Assembly: GCF_004193775.1 (NCBI RefSeq)
Contig: NC_041020.1
Location: 9,927,198-9,991,197 of the forward strand
Source: Glycine soja
Lineage: Eukaryota; Streptophyta; Magnoliopsida; Fabales; Fabaceae
DNA: 64,000 nucleotides
Direction: 5' to 3'
Part shown: one piece after another, positions 30,395 to 42,405 of the stretch
How positions within the stretch are numbered: the first letter of the stretch is position 1
How the letters are laid out: every line of letters begins with the position of its first letter
The notes under the pieces: generated by a model
Told to the model about the DNA's origin: nothing
Databases searched by the model: none
What the model saw: only the letters and a program-made list of their open reading frames with translations
Position numbers and translations under genes: made by a program

Positions 30395-31976
30395 TTATTC
30401 TCGGAGAAATGGAGGTTGATGAACCTTGGCTAGGGTTATGGCTACCATTGAATTATCAAGTAGATATGGGAGCAAGTCAGCATAGGACACTGGAATTGGG
30501 GTGAATTCTACAGGCTTTCTCGCTGCAAAATTCATTTCTTGGTTGGTGTTTTTGGTTTTGCTAAAGGTGGTGTTCGTCATTGGAAGTGCGGTAGACAGAC
30601 TTTGTGGTTGATTTAGGGATGGCCTTTGTGGATAACTGGGCGGTGGGTAAGGAGAAGGGTTGAGTAATGACATCGTTGGGTTGGTGGGAAACTTGGCCGC
30701 ACAGGAATGGCAGTCACAGCATGGGTTTCTCCCTCATCCTCACCCTCTTTATTTGCCCCAGTTTTCTCATTCGTCCAAGCAGGATGACTAAATTTGCCTT
30801 TTTTCAGACCCACACTGATCCTTTCACTGGCAGAGACCAAATCCTCAAAGCTTTGAAGGTGCGTAGCCCACCATTTTCCATAGTAGAATACTGGTAATGT
30901 GTCTACTATCATTGTCATCGTTTTTTCGTCATTGAGGTGCCACTTTGAGCTGCCAGGTTCGCCACCTTTGGGCGTATTCTTTGAAAGATTTGTGCCCCCT
31001 TTTTGCACATGTTCTGTAGTTGCATCCTATCCGAAGACATTATACTGACACTGCCTAACGAAGGCAACCACTAGGTCCTTCCAAGAATGGACTCGGGAAG
31101 GTTCCAAATTAGTGTACCAGGTAACAGCTACCCAGTAAGACTTTCTTGGAAGGAATGTATCAGTAATTCCTTATCTTTTGCGCATGCCCCCATCTTCCGA
31201 TAATACATCTTTAGATGGTCTTGGGGCAAGTAGTCCCCTTGTACTTGTCAAAGTCCAGCACCTTGAACTTGGGAGGGGTGATGATATTGGGTTCTAGGAA
31301 CAACTCTTTTAGGTTAGCAAAGGCATAATCTTCACCTCCTTCAATGGCCCTGAGCCTTTCCTCTAAATGATCCAACTATTCCATTTCTGCCATAGCACGA
31401 GGGTTTTTACTTGTTGTGGAATGCAAGAGGTGTAGCTTGTGGATGATACTGAGGGCCCTCCAAAGTGTTTTGCAGGGGTACACCACCAACTGCTTGCCCT
31501 TCAGCGGCATATCCGAGGCAAGGCTCGAAGTCGGCTAGATCGTGGTGGGGAATTTCATGTGTCTCCTCCATGGGTCGAGAGACACGTGCATGATCAGATT
31601 GAGGTTGTTGGCTCTTAATGAGTATGGGAGTGGAGTTATTGACATCCTCATTGGGAATGTACGCCACATTGGGTGGTGTATAGTTTGGGAGGCAAGCCAT
31701 ATGGCGGGAAGGTGTGCTTGTTTTGAATTTGCACATCATGGGGTCATCCGTACTTCCCAAATCTTTGCCTACCATATTTGAGGTTGGATGATTCATTTGG
31801 TTGAGGCCAGATGGGGGCATCGGGTTCACCTTAGCAACAGCGTTGGTAGCGGCAACCATATCGACTTCCCTTATCTTTTTCATGCTTATTATGGCCTCCA
31901 TCATTGTGGCCATTTGCTCTTTCATGGCCTCCATGTCGGCCTTCATCTGCTCTTGCACCTTCTCTACTTCACCCAT
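30395..31976 (-). pseudogene. gag: truncated, frameshifted gag of Ogre B
   Basis: Starts with MGEVEKVQEQMKADMEAMKE at 31976, matching the coiled-coil start of the A gag. The first 189 codons are open, then frames shift. Later pieces include MTMIVDTLPVFYYGK (about 30920) and FTPIPVSYADLLPYLLDNS (about 30510), which match the A gag at about residues 340 and 485. Homology ends before the Cys/His cluster, and protease is absent. Sequence here is not noisy like the left of the window, so these lesions are probably real decay. Confidence 0.85.
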
Positions 31977-33179
31977 TACTCTAGCTCTAGCACGGGTTTG
32001 GTAGGGGCGCCGTAAAGCGTGTTTTTTTCTTTTTTGATAATAACGATTAAGTTCATTTTTATTTTATTTATTTATTTTTATTTTCTTTTTCAAGGAAAGA
32101 ACGCAATGAGCAATGCAACCAATGAAAAGCATGGATGTATGCGAATGATGTACAGTTGAAGTATTGCGAATTTTTACGCAGGATATGGGGTTGAATCAAT
32201 TTAGATTTTCAACATGGTCCATGACATCTTTGTTAAGGTGAAACTGGAAGTAACAAGGACATCAACAATCCTAAATATGTTTGGCAGTAGAGGAAGCAGT
32301 GATGTGACTCGATTCATCTTTTGCCCCAATTTTTGCAAGATAGTTACTTCCATACTTCAACTTGACTTGATGAACTTTTTTATAAAAGCATGAGCTTGGT
32401 TCAACCCTATAATCCAAGGAATGGCAATTCTGATCGCCAATACTTCAACAACATCTCATAGGGATGAATGACTCGGGCATACTTTAAGCTATGCATGGAA
32501 AATGTAATTATGAAATTGAGATGCCCGAAGAAACACCATTTCCTAGTTAACCATGCATTAGGTACCATGTTCAATTATTTTGTTTTGTTGTTGTGTGTGT
32601 GTTTTTTTTTTTAGAAATGGGTTTATGATCCCAACATGGTTGGCTCATGGTGCCTAACACATGCAACTAAGAATGTAGTGTGAAGTTTCACGCTTCCCCT
32701 TTTTTGTTTTTGGTAGAGGAAAACACAAGGATGAGCAAACATGATAACAAATTGTATGCAATTTTGCAGATCAAAAAGTTTGTTGAACGCATATGCATGA
32801 TGATGCCATAACTCATGCAAAATGTGAGGCTGGAATATGATAACAGACAAATGCAGGAACGATATGTTCATTATGATGTTATGAAGAGATCCTTATGCGA
32901 TGCATGATATGAATGCATTTTACGGACACGAGAGCCCGGAAAATTATCTCTTCTTACTTGCGCATTTGGGGGCGCAGTGCCCCATGGGTACAATTAAGAA
33001 GGTGATATGGACCTTCCGGCTTCCCGTGACAAAGGACGAGACCAACATACAATGCATGCTAGAGATAAAATGTGGGAGTGACTTGATTCGCACTGATTTT
33101 TGGAGTAAAAACGTGGGATAAACTCATTTTATTCAGAAAGTTTATAACTAGTCAAGATCTGAGCGACAATTAAAACTTC
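31977..33179 (-). other. ORF1-gag spacer of Ogre B
   Basis: About 1.2 kb where element A has only 236 bp. The part nearest ORF1 (about 33050-33179) resembles the A spacer. The rest is AT-rich with no supported gene, so it is probably an insertion or expansion. Confidence 0.5.
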
Positions 33180-35049
33180 CTAGCGGTTTCTAATCATATG
33201 GTCCATTAAGTCTATCATATGCAGACAATAGCTGAGAAGTCCGTGGATCTCCTCGGGGGCGGAGTAGGTGTCCGCCATTGCTTTGGCCTTGGCTAGCAAT
33301 CGGGGAAGTTCTTGACTCCTGTTCAAAGTAAGAGCAAATCGGTCCATCCACATTGTTGCCTCTTGGTGCAATGAATCAATTACCCTTTCCCTTGCTTCCC
33401 TTTTTGCTGATATCTTGGCGTACTCATCCTCTAGCCTTTGCTCGTGAGTCGCCGCTAGATTTAGCTTCTCTTTGCACTCATCGACGATGGCCCACATATT
33501 CCCTTCAGTCTCGCTTAGCTGTTGGGACAAATTTCTTTTCGACCTAAGGCAAGCCTTTAGCTCGTCCTTCCAGATCATGCCTTTGACCCGTGATGATTCC
33601 TTTCACCTCTTCGGAGTTTGAGCTCACTATTGCTGCCCTATAAAGCCCCTCAAAACTTTGCTTTGGTCATGTTCTTCCTTTCAGGCCTTCTTGGTTTCTC
33701 ATTCCAAGGCTTCAACGGTGGCCATATTGACGTCCCTTAGTTCATCATACTCTTTTCAGACTTTGATGGCTATGGACTTGAACCTCTCTTCGACTACCCG
33801 GGCTCTTTCAAGTTCTGCCTTTAGGGCTTGTACCTCATCACTTTCTTCCGAAGCTTTAACCTCATCATCTCTCATAGTCTTTAGATTTGGGAGCCAATCC
33901 AATCCTTGTGTCCGGACTCTTAGCCACTTATGATAGCCGCCGATGCTCCCATTACTGCTTCCCCTAAGCTCTCTGTCCTTTCTTCACACCGCATCACATG
34001 CCTTGTGAACTCCTTAGAGTACCCTCGCATTGGGGTCACTGAAACCCCGTGTGATGAAAGGCGTGATGCTTTCGCCTGATGGCACTCCTCTCATGGGTAG
34101 CCAAGCTGTCTTATGGCGAGGACGGGATTATAATTAATACAACCCCTTGTTCCATCAAGGGAACATTTGGACATCCTTCGCATGAAGATAGAATCCTGAT
34201 TCTTCCTTCCTTCTAGCGAGGGAACGAATTAACAGATGCCCCTCCATGCTAGCCAAGAGTTGGTCCCAATTCGCCTTTCTTTTTTCGACGCACGAGCGGT
34301 GACCTTGTAGCGGATAGACGGGCCTACCTTCTTGGAGAAAAAAGGTGTGAAACCAGCCACACATAGAGAGCCAGTGCACAACAAACAATTCTTGCGCTGC
34401 TTTTTTCACATCCCCGGTCGAACGTGTCATACATGGCCAAAATGGCGACGACCGGGCTTTCCTTGCCATGATGAAAGGCAAGGAAAGCGTCCATCGCTGC
34501 TAGGTCCACTAACCCTTCCATATTTGGAAAGAGGAAAACTCCAAAGATCAAAAGCGCCAAGGTGTCAATAAAAGAAGCCCATTCGCCTTGATTTGCCAAG
34601 GCCTTTGCCCTTTCCTCCAAACACTTCCTTGGTATTCCGACTACCCCATTTCTGTTTTTCTTTGCACGGTCCAACTCTTGTGCTGAGATTTTCACTACCT
34701 TGGCAACTCTTGTCGTGGAGGGATAGAACCCAGAGAAAAGATATGGCTTCCTTCCTCCCAGTGGGCATCCCAGGATTTCTTCAAACTCTTTCACAGTCGG
34801 CACTAGCTGGAAGTCCTCAAATGTGAAGCACCTTAGGGGCTGGTCATAATACTAGGAAAGGGATGCAATCGGTTCCATGGAGACTTCTACCCTAGCTAGG
34901 TCCCAAATCTTACCATAGGCTTTGCGGAAGGCTTGCCGTTGAAGTTGACCCATTAATTGCCCAAACTCTCGTAAACTAGTGACCTCTAAGCTCTTGATTT
35001 TGACTTGATAGAACCTCTTTTTAAGCGAAGGCTTTTGACTTGATCCCAT
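33180..35049 (-). pseudogene. broken ORF1 of Ogre B
   Basis: Homologous over its length to the intact ORF1 of A: N-terminus MGSSQKPSLKKRFYQVKIKS at 35049, KEFEEILGCPLGGRKPYLFS near 34780, LALLIFGVFLFPNMEGLVDL near 34530, and a C-terminus ending in LLSYCLHMIDLMDHMIRNR at 33180. At least one stop near 34852 and several frameshifts interrupt it. The C-terminal coiled-coil half survives as a 132-codon ORF. Function of the intact protein is unknown. Confidence 0.88.
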
Positions 35050-35897
35050 GTTTTACTAAAGTGAAATAAAATCTAGTGCGAATCAAAACTCCGACATTTA
35101 TCATGGGTGGAATGGATGAATGCATGAAGAAATGCATATGACACAGATGCAATTTACGAATACGGGAGCCCGAGAAATTGTTTCCTTCTTGGATACAACG
35201 TTTGGGCAGCATGGCATCCAACGTATGTTTTTAAGAAGGCGACACGGACCCTCCGTCGGTTTGCCGTTGAGGGGATCAAAGACGAAACCCACGCATGATG
35301 CATATGTGAAAGGCACAACACGGGGATGTACATAGTACGACAATATTCACAAACAAATATAAGCAAAAGGGTATATGATACTTATGCATGGCAGTGTGAA
35401 AAATGGCACGCAGCGTGTTTGCTCCGTGCCCCTATTTAAAGGGACCTATATGGGAGGGAACTAACTAGGCTTTTAGTAATAACCCCCAAGGTAGTCATAT
35501 CTCTTTTGATAGTTTCTAGAGGTATCATTCTCTTCGAAGAACATATTGCAGCAGTAGGGACTACTAGCAACAATAAGTTTTCAAAGAGAAAAGCTCTAGA
35601 TGAGGGTTCACTGTAATCAAGCAAGTCGGAGACCTAGCATGATAACAGATTCACCTCCACTCCTTATGTTCCCATGAACCCGGGTATAGGGCCCTTTTTC
35701 ACTCATAGTGTGTGCAAATAGTGTTGGTGTTTGTGTGCATCAAATGAATAAATATTTACTTCATGCATATATTTTAAAACGCACTAAAAGCAACAAAGAG
35801 TTTATATACACAAGAACATAATGAATGGAAACTAACAAAGGGGTAAGTCACGGTAAAACATTGCACAAGATTAAATGGCCTAACTCTCTAAAAACAG
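35050..35897 (-). other. 5' leader of Ogre B
   Basis: Collinear with the leader of A (16633-17441). No supported ORF. Confidence 0.65.
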
Positions 35898-35915
35898 TCC
35901 CCAGTGGAGTCGCCA
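35898..35915 (-). promoter_or_regulatory. primer binding site, tRNA-Arg type (Ogre B)
   Basis: Plus strand tccccagtggagtcgcca, identical to that of A, 2 bp from the LTR. Confidence 0.87.
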
Positions 35916-35917
35916 AC

Positions 35918-37851
35918 TGTCGCAACCTACCCTTCGGCGGGAGGGCGACGCGTGACTCGCGGGATGCGTGTTCCATGAAAGGAATACGCGCGGAGTCGCC
36001 ACCAACGTTTATTTGAGGAAAACGTCGGAAAAACCGGTAAAGACGCGATCTACAAACTTTTAAGTAAAAGGTTCGGGAGTTGTATTTACGCACGGGGAAG
36101 GTATTAGCACCCCACACGCCCGTCCCAAGGGACGACAACCTTTAATCGAATGTGCAAACGTGACTTTGATTTTTATGTTCCCTTTTTATGTCTTTATATC
36201 CTTTATACCCTTTTTATATTTTTCTTTTTTGTGGTCGACAAGGGTGTTTCCCTTTGCTCCTACGTATTCCTCAATTTGTGATGAGGAAATCAGACCTACG
36301 TAGTTCTTTCGGAACAAAGTGTTTGGTTAAGTTGTTTTTGTCTTTTTTTGCAAAATATGTTTTTATTGAACAAAAGGTCATTTAAGGTGTTGGACCATTA
36401 AACGGTCTTTTGATTTTGAAAGGAGAGAAACGTTAAGGCGTTGGACCATTAACGATCTCTTGTTTTTGAAAGGAGAGAAACGTTAAGGCACTTGGACCAT
36501 TAACGATCTCTCGGGGTGGTCGACAAAAGCGGGGCTTTTGCTCCTACGTATCCTCAATTGCGATGAGGAAATCATACCTACGTAATTCTTGCTTATCAAG
36601 TGATTTCTTTTTTACTTAAAAGGTGATCATTTTAAGGCGTTGGACCTTGAAAATGATCCATTTTACTTAGTAAGAAATTGAAATGACAAACTTCAAAAAC
36701 CTATTTTTATGGACGAGCTTGACTAGGCGAGTTAATTTTAGCCTTAGTTTCACTTTAGTTATTAGTCAATTCGGTTAAGAATGAGAAATCCCAAAGAGAA
36801 AACGTCCGATTGACTTTCCGCTTTATTTTACTAAAAGATATTTTTTTGATTATTATATTATTATTTTACCTCTTTTTGATTTCCAACGTGGTTACGGCAC
36901 GACCGAACGGTCGGAATTCATTTTAACCGAAGTTAACGGATAATACAATTCAAACGTTCGGTGGAAATTTATTTTATTTTTAAGTTAAGCGAGAAATGAC
37001 TTAAGTAAAATGGCTTAAGCACGTCAAAAGGGGGTATAAAAAGGTAAATGAAACAAGAATAGAAATACACAAAACACAATGTGGACCACTACGGGTACAT
37101 AGAATGAATCGAAAAGCTTGGTTCGAGGTACTTACCCGTTGAAGATCGAAGAACGATGAAGAACGAATGAAGAACGTCGAAGAACGGTCGAAACCTTTGC
37201 GAAATTCTTCACGGAAAACGTTACGGAAACGTTTCGGAAGCGCCTCGGCTTAGATTTTCTTCACGGAAACAATTTTTCCTAGCAAATTCGAAAGAGAGAG
37301 AAGTGCCTAAGGGGCTGAACCCTTTTCTTCTTCACTTCCTCCCCTATTTATAGCAAAATAGGGGAGGTGCTTGCCGCCCAGCTCGCCCAGGCGAGCCAAG
37401 TTGCTTCCTCCAGAAGCAACAGCCTTCTAGAGGAATATTCTGGAGGGCCCAAGTAGGCCTAGGTGCTATTTGCACCCTCATTTTTACTAAGTACACCCCC
37501 CTCTGCTTTTTTTTTGGTGATTCTTTTTTCGTAAAGTTACGGAAACTTACGAATTTCGTAACGATACTTGTTTTCTTTCCGTAATGTTACGGAACCTTGC
37601 GGATTACATAATCATCCCCTTTTTGACTTACGAAATGTTACAGAACCTCACTTAATTAAGCAACGATGCTTCCATTTGATTTCCGGTGTGTCACGGAAAC
37701 TTACGGATTGTGCATCAATATTTTTTTGGTTTTTCGGCATGTCCTGGAATTTCACAAATTGCCTAATGATAGGTGCCAAGCACCTCACAAGGACCAAAGA
37801 AAGGTCGCATGTCATCAAGCAAAGGTCCCCGGACGAAATTAGGGTATGACA
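35918..37851 (-). repeat. 5' LTR of Ogre B (1934 bp)
   Basis: Ends tgtcgcaacc and ggtatgaca. Nineteen bp shorter than the 3' LTR, exactly the size of the duplicated gctcgccc-containing segment. About 22 substitutions from the 3' LTR by eye. Confidence 0.95.
37341..37352 (-). promoter_or_regulatory. TATA box in 5' LTR of Ogre B
   Basis: Minus strand TATAAATAGGGG inside the 9-bp inverted repeat at 37341-37364. Confidence 0.75.
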
Positions 37852-37856
37852 GAACC
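37852..37856. repeat. target-site duplication of Ogre B, right copy (gaacc)
   Basis: Matches 20942-20946. Confidence 0.95.
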
Positions 37857-38040
37857 CATTAAGATTCTTATGAGGATCTTCACCTACAAGACCATGAAAC
37901 TTGGGCAGCAAATGTATTAGTCCAATCTTGAGAACATATGGAACACCCTCATCAGGATATTAAATGCACAAGCTTTCATAAGTGACATCAGGTGCAGCCA
38001 TCTCCCTAAGAGTCCTCTCACGAGGTGGAGGTTGAGCCAT
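37852..38040 (-). pseudogene. gag: Athila gag, N-terminal fragment
   Basis: ATG at 38040 opens MAQPPPRERTLREMAAPD, a typical soybean Athila-like gag start, and continues to LLPKFHGLVGEDPHKNL just before the Ogre B insertion. An in-frame TAA lies at 37960-37962. The frame continues in the fragment at 20946 once B and one gaacc copy are discounted. Confidence 0.85.
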
Positions 38041-38932
38041 ATTCTCAGTATGAAAATTAGTAGTGGAATGTTATAAATCAGAATATTCAGAATCACCCTC
38101 AATAGAATGCTCAAAATGCACAGAATGACCAGGATGCACACTATGCCCCTAGTCATGCACTATATGCAACAAATAATATGTTTCTCAACAAGCACCTAAC
38201 AAGGGGGTAAAGCTACAGCTATACTCAAATGATATCAAAATGAGCTGAAATTTTGTGAGGAACACCCTAAAATTATGAAAAGATAGCACAAAAAATTTCA
38301 AGCAAAAATTCAAAGTCTAACTATGAAAACTACCTAAGCAAAGTTTAGAAAAATAGGACAATAATACTTGAAAAATAAAAAAAAAACTTAGTAAACGGAT
38401 GATTTTTGGAGTTTGGGAAACCCCAACCGGCTTCAACAAGTTACCACAGTATGGGAAATTTTTTTCTATCCCAAATGCATATATAATAATAGTTATTCTG
38501 ATACTTGGGGCAAAAGTTATGGCCGTTTTAAGTTTTGCTAAAAACAAGTTCCAAAAATTTTTGTCTCTCTCAAATAATGCCACACCAAGTGCTTCTGGTT
38601 TTTTTCGTACAAAATATGGATCAAAAGAAGCTATCACACAAAAATTCAGCCAAAAATAACAACTATAACTATCAAAACAAAATTCGTTAATTAAATTGCA
38701 AAATTCGTTGCTAATTTCCATTCGCTAATCACTGTTCACAGCAAAACAAAAAGCTGAATCAATTCGCTAATTTCCATTCGCTAATCACTGTTCACAGCAA
38801 AACAAAAAGATGAATCAATCACTAAAGCAGTCGCTAAAACAGTCGCTAAACAGGGGATGCAACTGAAATGCAAAACAGAATGCTACACAAAATAAGATAA
38901 CTAAACACTATTATGAACCTTTGGCCCATTGC
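38041..38932 (-). other. 5' leader of the Athila element
   Basis: AT-rich leader of about 890 bp between gag and primer site. Includes a 56-bp tandem duplication. No supported gene; a 134-codon minus ORF here is hydrophobic and AT-driven. Confidence 0.65.
38710..38817. repeat. 56-bp tandem duplication in Athila leader
   Basis: gctaatttccattcgctaat... repeated at 38710 and 38766 with one or two mismatches. A shorter agtcgctaaa repeat follows near 38830. Confidence 0.9.
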
Positions 38933-38950
38933 TCCCCGGCAACGGCGCCA
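38933..38950 (-). promoter_or_regulatory. primer binding site, tRNA-Asp type (Athila)
   Basis: Plus strand tccccggcaacggcgcca equals the 3' end of plant tRNA-Asp with CCA, a usual primer for Athila-like elements, 4 bp from the LTR terminus. Confidence 0.88.
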
Positions 38951-39594
38951 AATTTGATCGAGGTCGTACCCGAATCAAATAAACATTAAAAATGCAGTAT
39001 CTAGGAAGTGATCCTAAGTCGTCTCCCAACGAGCAATGGTCAACCAAACGTTCATAATAGATTGTAATAAAACGGTAACGAATAGGGGGGTTGTTTGTTT
39101 TGTAAATTAAACAGCAAGTAAATTTTAATTATAAAATATCAGAATTAAAGCACATTGTTTCCCCTTGATTCACAAGCAAATCTCTTATCCTAGGTTACGA
39201 GGATTTATCCTTTATCAATTCAACCACTTAATCCAACCCTAAATTAAATTACTAAGCGAAATTTAACATAAGGCATTCATTATGTGATTAAGCAACACAT
39301 ACACCAATTAATCATTAACAAAACTGATCATTAAGCATGAACTTAAATTAAGCGCAGAGACAATTAATCAAGCACTAAGCATGCATGGATTAATAACAAC
39401 AAATACAGAGTAATTAGTGAAGAGGAAAAACTGATTAGAATTCAATAGTAATAATAAAACCATAAAGAGAGTTGTGCTTGATCCTCAAGAGAAAACAACG
39501 CTGGAGACTTAGCCTTCCATTAATCAATAGCAAACGAAATTGTAGTAGAAAACGAAGAAAACTAGAATTATTCTCCAAAACGAAAAAGCTAAAA

Positions 39595-39618
39595 CGAAAG
39601 AGAGAGAGAGAGAGAGAG
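39595..39618. repeat. (AG)n microsatellite in Athila LTR
   Basis: About 24 bp of alternating a/g. Confidence 0.9.
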
Positions 39619-39705
39619 CCTAAAACTAGAACCTTGGTGCTGTTATATAATTCTCAGCCCCAAAGCTTACAAATCTATTTTAAGTCCAAGCCCATAAATA
39701 AAATA

Positions 39706-39865
39706 AAATCTAGATAAGATAAGATCTAGATAAAATAATATCTAGATGAAATAAAATCTAGATAAGATAAGATAAGATCTAGATAAAATAATATCTAGAT
39801 GAGATAGAATCTAGATATGATAAGATAAAATCTAGATGAAATAATATTTAGATGAGATAAGATTG
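39706..39865. repeat. TCTAGAT-based short tandem repeat in Athila LTR
   Basis: Degenerate units of roughly 12-16 bp around atctagataagata / atctagatgaaata. Contains many TCTAGA palindromes. Confidence 0.88.
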
Positions 39866-40734
39866 GGTAGAATAAAATTGTCCGCTCTCTTCAAGTCCAA
39901 GCCCAATTCTGGATTCAAGCCCAATTACTTATAATTCTCCTGAAATTAAATTAAAAACACAAAATTAATCCAATAGGCCCAAATGATAAAACTGCATAAT
40001 TAATTTGAAAGTTCCCGAATTAAATTAAACACACTTCCAAAACAAAGAAAGTTCCCGATCAAAGATCGGAAGAAAACAAAAGAAAAAGAGAAATTCTCGA
40101 TCAAAGATTGAAAGAAAACAAAAGAAAAAGAAAAGTTCTCGATCGAAGATCGGAAGAAAACAAAAGAAATATACAGAAAGGTCTTCGAACCAGACAATAT
40201 TTGAATTGTCACAAGCAAATAAAAAAAGAAAGGAAACCACGACTTGAAGTGGTTCTCTCCCTTTGATTGCCAACCAAAATCCTGTGCGTCGGTGACTTTT
40301 TCGACCCGCACTAAACAAAAACAGAAAAGGAAAACAAAAAGGGCCAAAACACTCAAAGCCAAATTTCCCACCAAAAACACCATTCCCGAAAAAGTCTTAT
40401 TGATCCATGATCACACATGTAATCTTTGATTTGATAGGAGATGATTTGCAAAATCAAGTCATGACATATCTATGGTTCAGAATTAGGATAAAACACTTAC
40501 ATGCGTGAGATTGATACACTTTGAGTGATTTTCTTCTATTTTGTTGGACCCAGTGTTTCCTCTAAATGGTCGTTTCGAAATGAAACGCTAACATCCAAAA
40601 TCTCATTTATGGTTATGAGAAAATTTTATCAACATACCCTCCTTCCCCCCGGTAGACACATTTGTTTTTCTCCAAAAACTATACGTTGCTCTGACCTATT
40701 GGAGGTTTTGTTTCTTTGCTAAAGCATGTTCGCA

Positions 40735-41290
40735 TTTTAGGGAAAGAACACCGAGACTATTTTAGTCTCACACAAAGTCAAGAACTACGTAGGTCTGAGT
40801 TCCTCATCACAAATTGAGGATACGTAGGAGCAAAACCCTGGCTTTTTTTTACCGCCCCACCTTTTGTTACCGTGACCCAAGAGTCTGGTGGCATGCAGAG
40901 ACACCCGACGGTAACCCGCACACACCCTTTGCTATCCAGCGACCTGAGAGTCCGGTAGCATGCGGAGACACCTTACGGTTATCCGCACCTCATCATTAGG
41001 AGACCCTAAGTCCGATTGACAAGCAGAGACCAATGTGGTCATCTGCACCCTTTCCTGAGATGTCAACATCTTCCGATAGAGACTCTTTTAGTCTCACACC
41101 GCTTTCGCAAGAACTACGTAGGTCTGAGTTCCTCATCTCAAATTGAGGATACGTAGGAGCAAAAGCCCCGCTTTTGTCGACCACCCCACCTTCTACTATC
41201 GTAAGACTCAAAGCCCGATAGCATGCAGTGACTAACATCGTCACCTGCACCTTTCTCGGAGATGTCAGCATCTTCCAGCCGAGATTTTTT
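40735..41290. repeat. hairpin modules of Ogre C
   Basis: Two blocks with GAGACT...AGTCTC hairpins (about 40752 and 41073), CTACGTAG...TACGTAG modules (about 40786-40830 and 41112-41157) and a CTATCG/CGATAG inverted repeat (41196-41201, 41216-41221). Inverted counterpart of 24051-24440 in B. Confidence 0.78.
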
Positions 41291-41295
41291 TTTAG

Positions 41296-41990
41296 TCTCA
41301 CACTTCTGTTAATCCTAACCCGTGAAGTCAGGTGGCAAGCGGGGGTACCTTATGGTTATCCGCACCTTTTTTCAACCAAAGGCAAGCTAGCCCGTTGACA
41401 CGCAGAGACTAATATCGTCATCTGCACCTTTTGTCAACCAGAGGCAAGCGAGCCCGTTGACACGCAGAGACTAACGTCGTCTTCTACACCTTTTGTCATC
41501 CAAAGACAGCGAGTTTGATGACATGCCGGGGTACCTTATGGTTACCTGCACATTTCTGTTAATCCAGACCTGTGAAGTCAGGTGGCAGGCGGAGATACCC
41601 GAGTGGTTATCCGTACAAAGACAACTTCTGTTAATCCAGACCTGTGAAGTCAGGTGGCAGGCGGAGATACCCGAGTGGTTATCCGTACAAATACAACTTT
41701 TGTTAATCCTGACCCGTGAAGTCAAGTGGCAGGCGGAAATACCCCAAGTGGTTATTTGTACAAAGACAACTTTTGTTAATCCCGACCCGTGAAGTCAAGT
41801 GGCAGGCGGAAATACCCCAAGTGGTTATCCGCACAAACACACTTCTGTTAATCCTGACCCATGAAGTAAGGTGGCAGGCAGAAATACCCCAAGTGGTTAT
41901 TTGTACACACACAGTTCTGCTACCCCGACCTGTGAGAAGTCAGGTAGCATTCGGAGATGCCCTAAACGGTAATCCGCACATATTTCGAAG
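41296..41990. repeat. ~60-75-bp tandem array of Ogre C
   Basis: About ten units, the later ones near-identical (gtgaagtcaagtggcaggcg followed by ataccccaagtggtta). Reverse-complement homology to the 63-bp minisatellite of A and B is visible in taccttatggtta and tgtcatcc segments. Different units have different but self-complementary arms. Plus and minus ORFs of repeated peptides are by-products. Confidence 0.88.
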
Positions 41991-42140
41991 ACAAAAATGT
42001 CTTCAGTCATTCCATGCCTTCAAAGGCGACAATGTCCTCATCTACATGTCGAAGACGATAATGTCTTCAGTCATTGCATGCCTTCAAAAGGCAACAATGT
42101 CTTCGTTTGCATTTCGAAGACGACAATGTATTCACCTCAA
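41985..42140. repeat. ~65-bp repeat with GAAGAC/GTCTTC hairpins (Ogre C)
   Basis: About 2.5 units. GAAGAC at 41987-41992 and 42051-42056 face GTCTTC at 41999-42004 and 42063-42068. Probably the diverged relative of the 24-bp GAGGAC/GTCCTC array of B. Confidence 0.82.
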
Positions 42141-42390
42141 AAACTTCAATATCCTTTTTTCCCTGTGCTTTGTAGGACTCGACGTCCTTTGTTTGTAAGC
42201 TTTAAAAAAAAAGGGAGAGTGAAAATGAAAATGAAAATGAATTAAACGAGAAAAGAAGGAATTTCAATATCTTCATGTCTTCACGAGTTTTACTGCTTGG
42301 ATTTGCGCTAGTGGCCAGTCGGGTAAAGATTCAGCTCGAACGAAATTAGTGTCTTATATTTACTTCCCTTTTATCTCCAATAAAAGATAA

Positions 42391-42405
42391 GTAAAGAGGG
42401 GCAAC
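42391..42405 (+). promoter_or_regulatory. polypurine tract of Ogre C
   Basis: gtaaagaggggcaac immediately before the 3' LTR, identical to B. Confidence 0.85.

Larger units (their letters stand above)
20947..37851 (-). mobile_element. Ogre-like retrotransposon B, complete ends, pol-less
   Basis: Two LTRs (20947-22899 and 35918-37851), tRNA-Arg-type primer site, polypurine tract and identical 5-bp target duplications show intact termini. Inside are broken ORF1 and gag and a fragment of the 3' ORF. Protease, RT, RNase H and integrase are absent between gag (ending about 30395) and the repeat region. The LTRs differ by roughly 22 substitutions and one 19-bp duplication by eye, about 1%. It therefore moved fairly recently and, if already pol-less, must have been mobilised in trans by relatives such as A. 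Confidence 0.93.
19100..39996 (-). mobile_element. Athila-type gypsy element, split by Ogre A and Ogre B
   Basis: Visible parts: 5' LTR (about 38955-39996), primer site, leader, gag N-terminus (37852-38040), then gag and protease (20946-19100) after the 16.9-kb insertion of Ogre B. Ogre A inserted in the protease at 19099/19100, so RT, integrase and 3' LTR must lie left of the window. Joining across B is in frame at the duplicated gaacc, confirming a single original ORF. Confidence 0.88.
38955..39996 (-). repeat. 5' LTR of the Athila element (right end approximate)
   Basis: Starts (plus strand) tgatcgaggtcg next to the primer site. The end is placed at ...aaaactgca because the following tttgaaagttcccga belongs to repeats of element C. 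The other LTR is off-window, so the end could be tens of bases away. A minus-strand TATA-like ATTATATAAC lies near 39643-39652. Confidence 0.7.

Noticed and set aside
38317..38721. 134-codon hydrophobic minus ORF in the Athila leader
   Set aside because: AT-driven, overlaps a tandem duplication, no recognisable domain.
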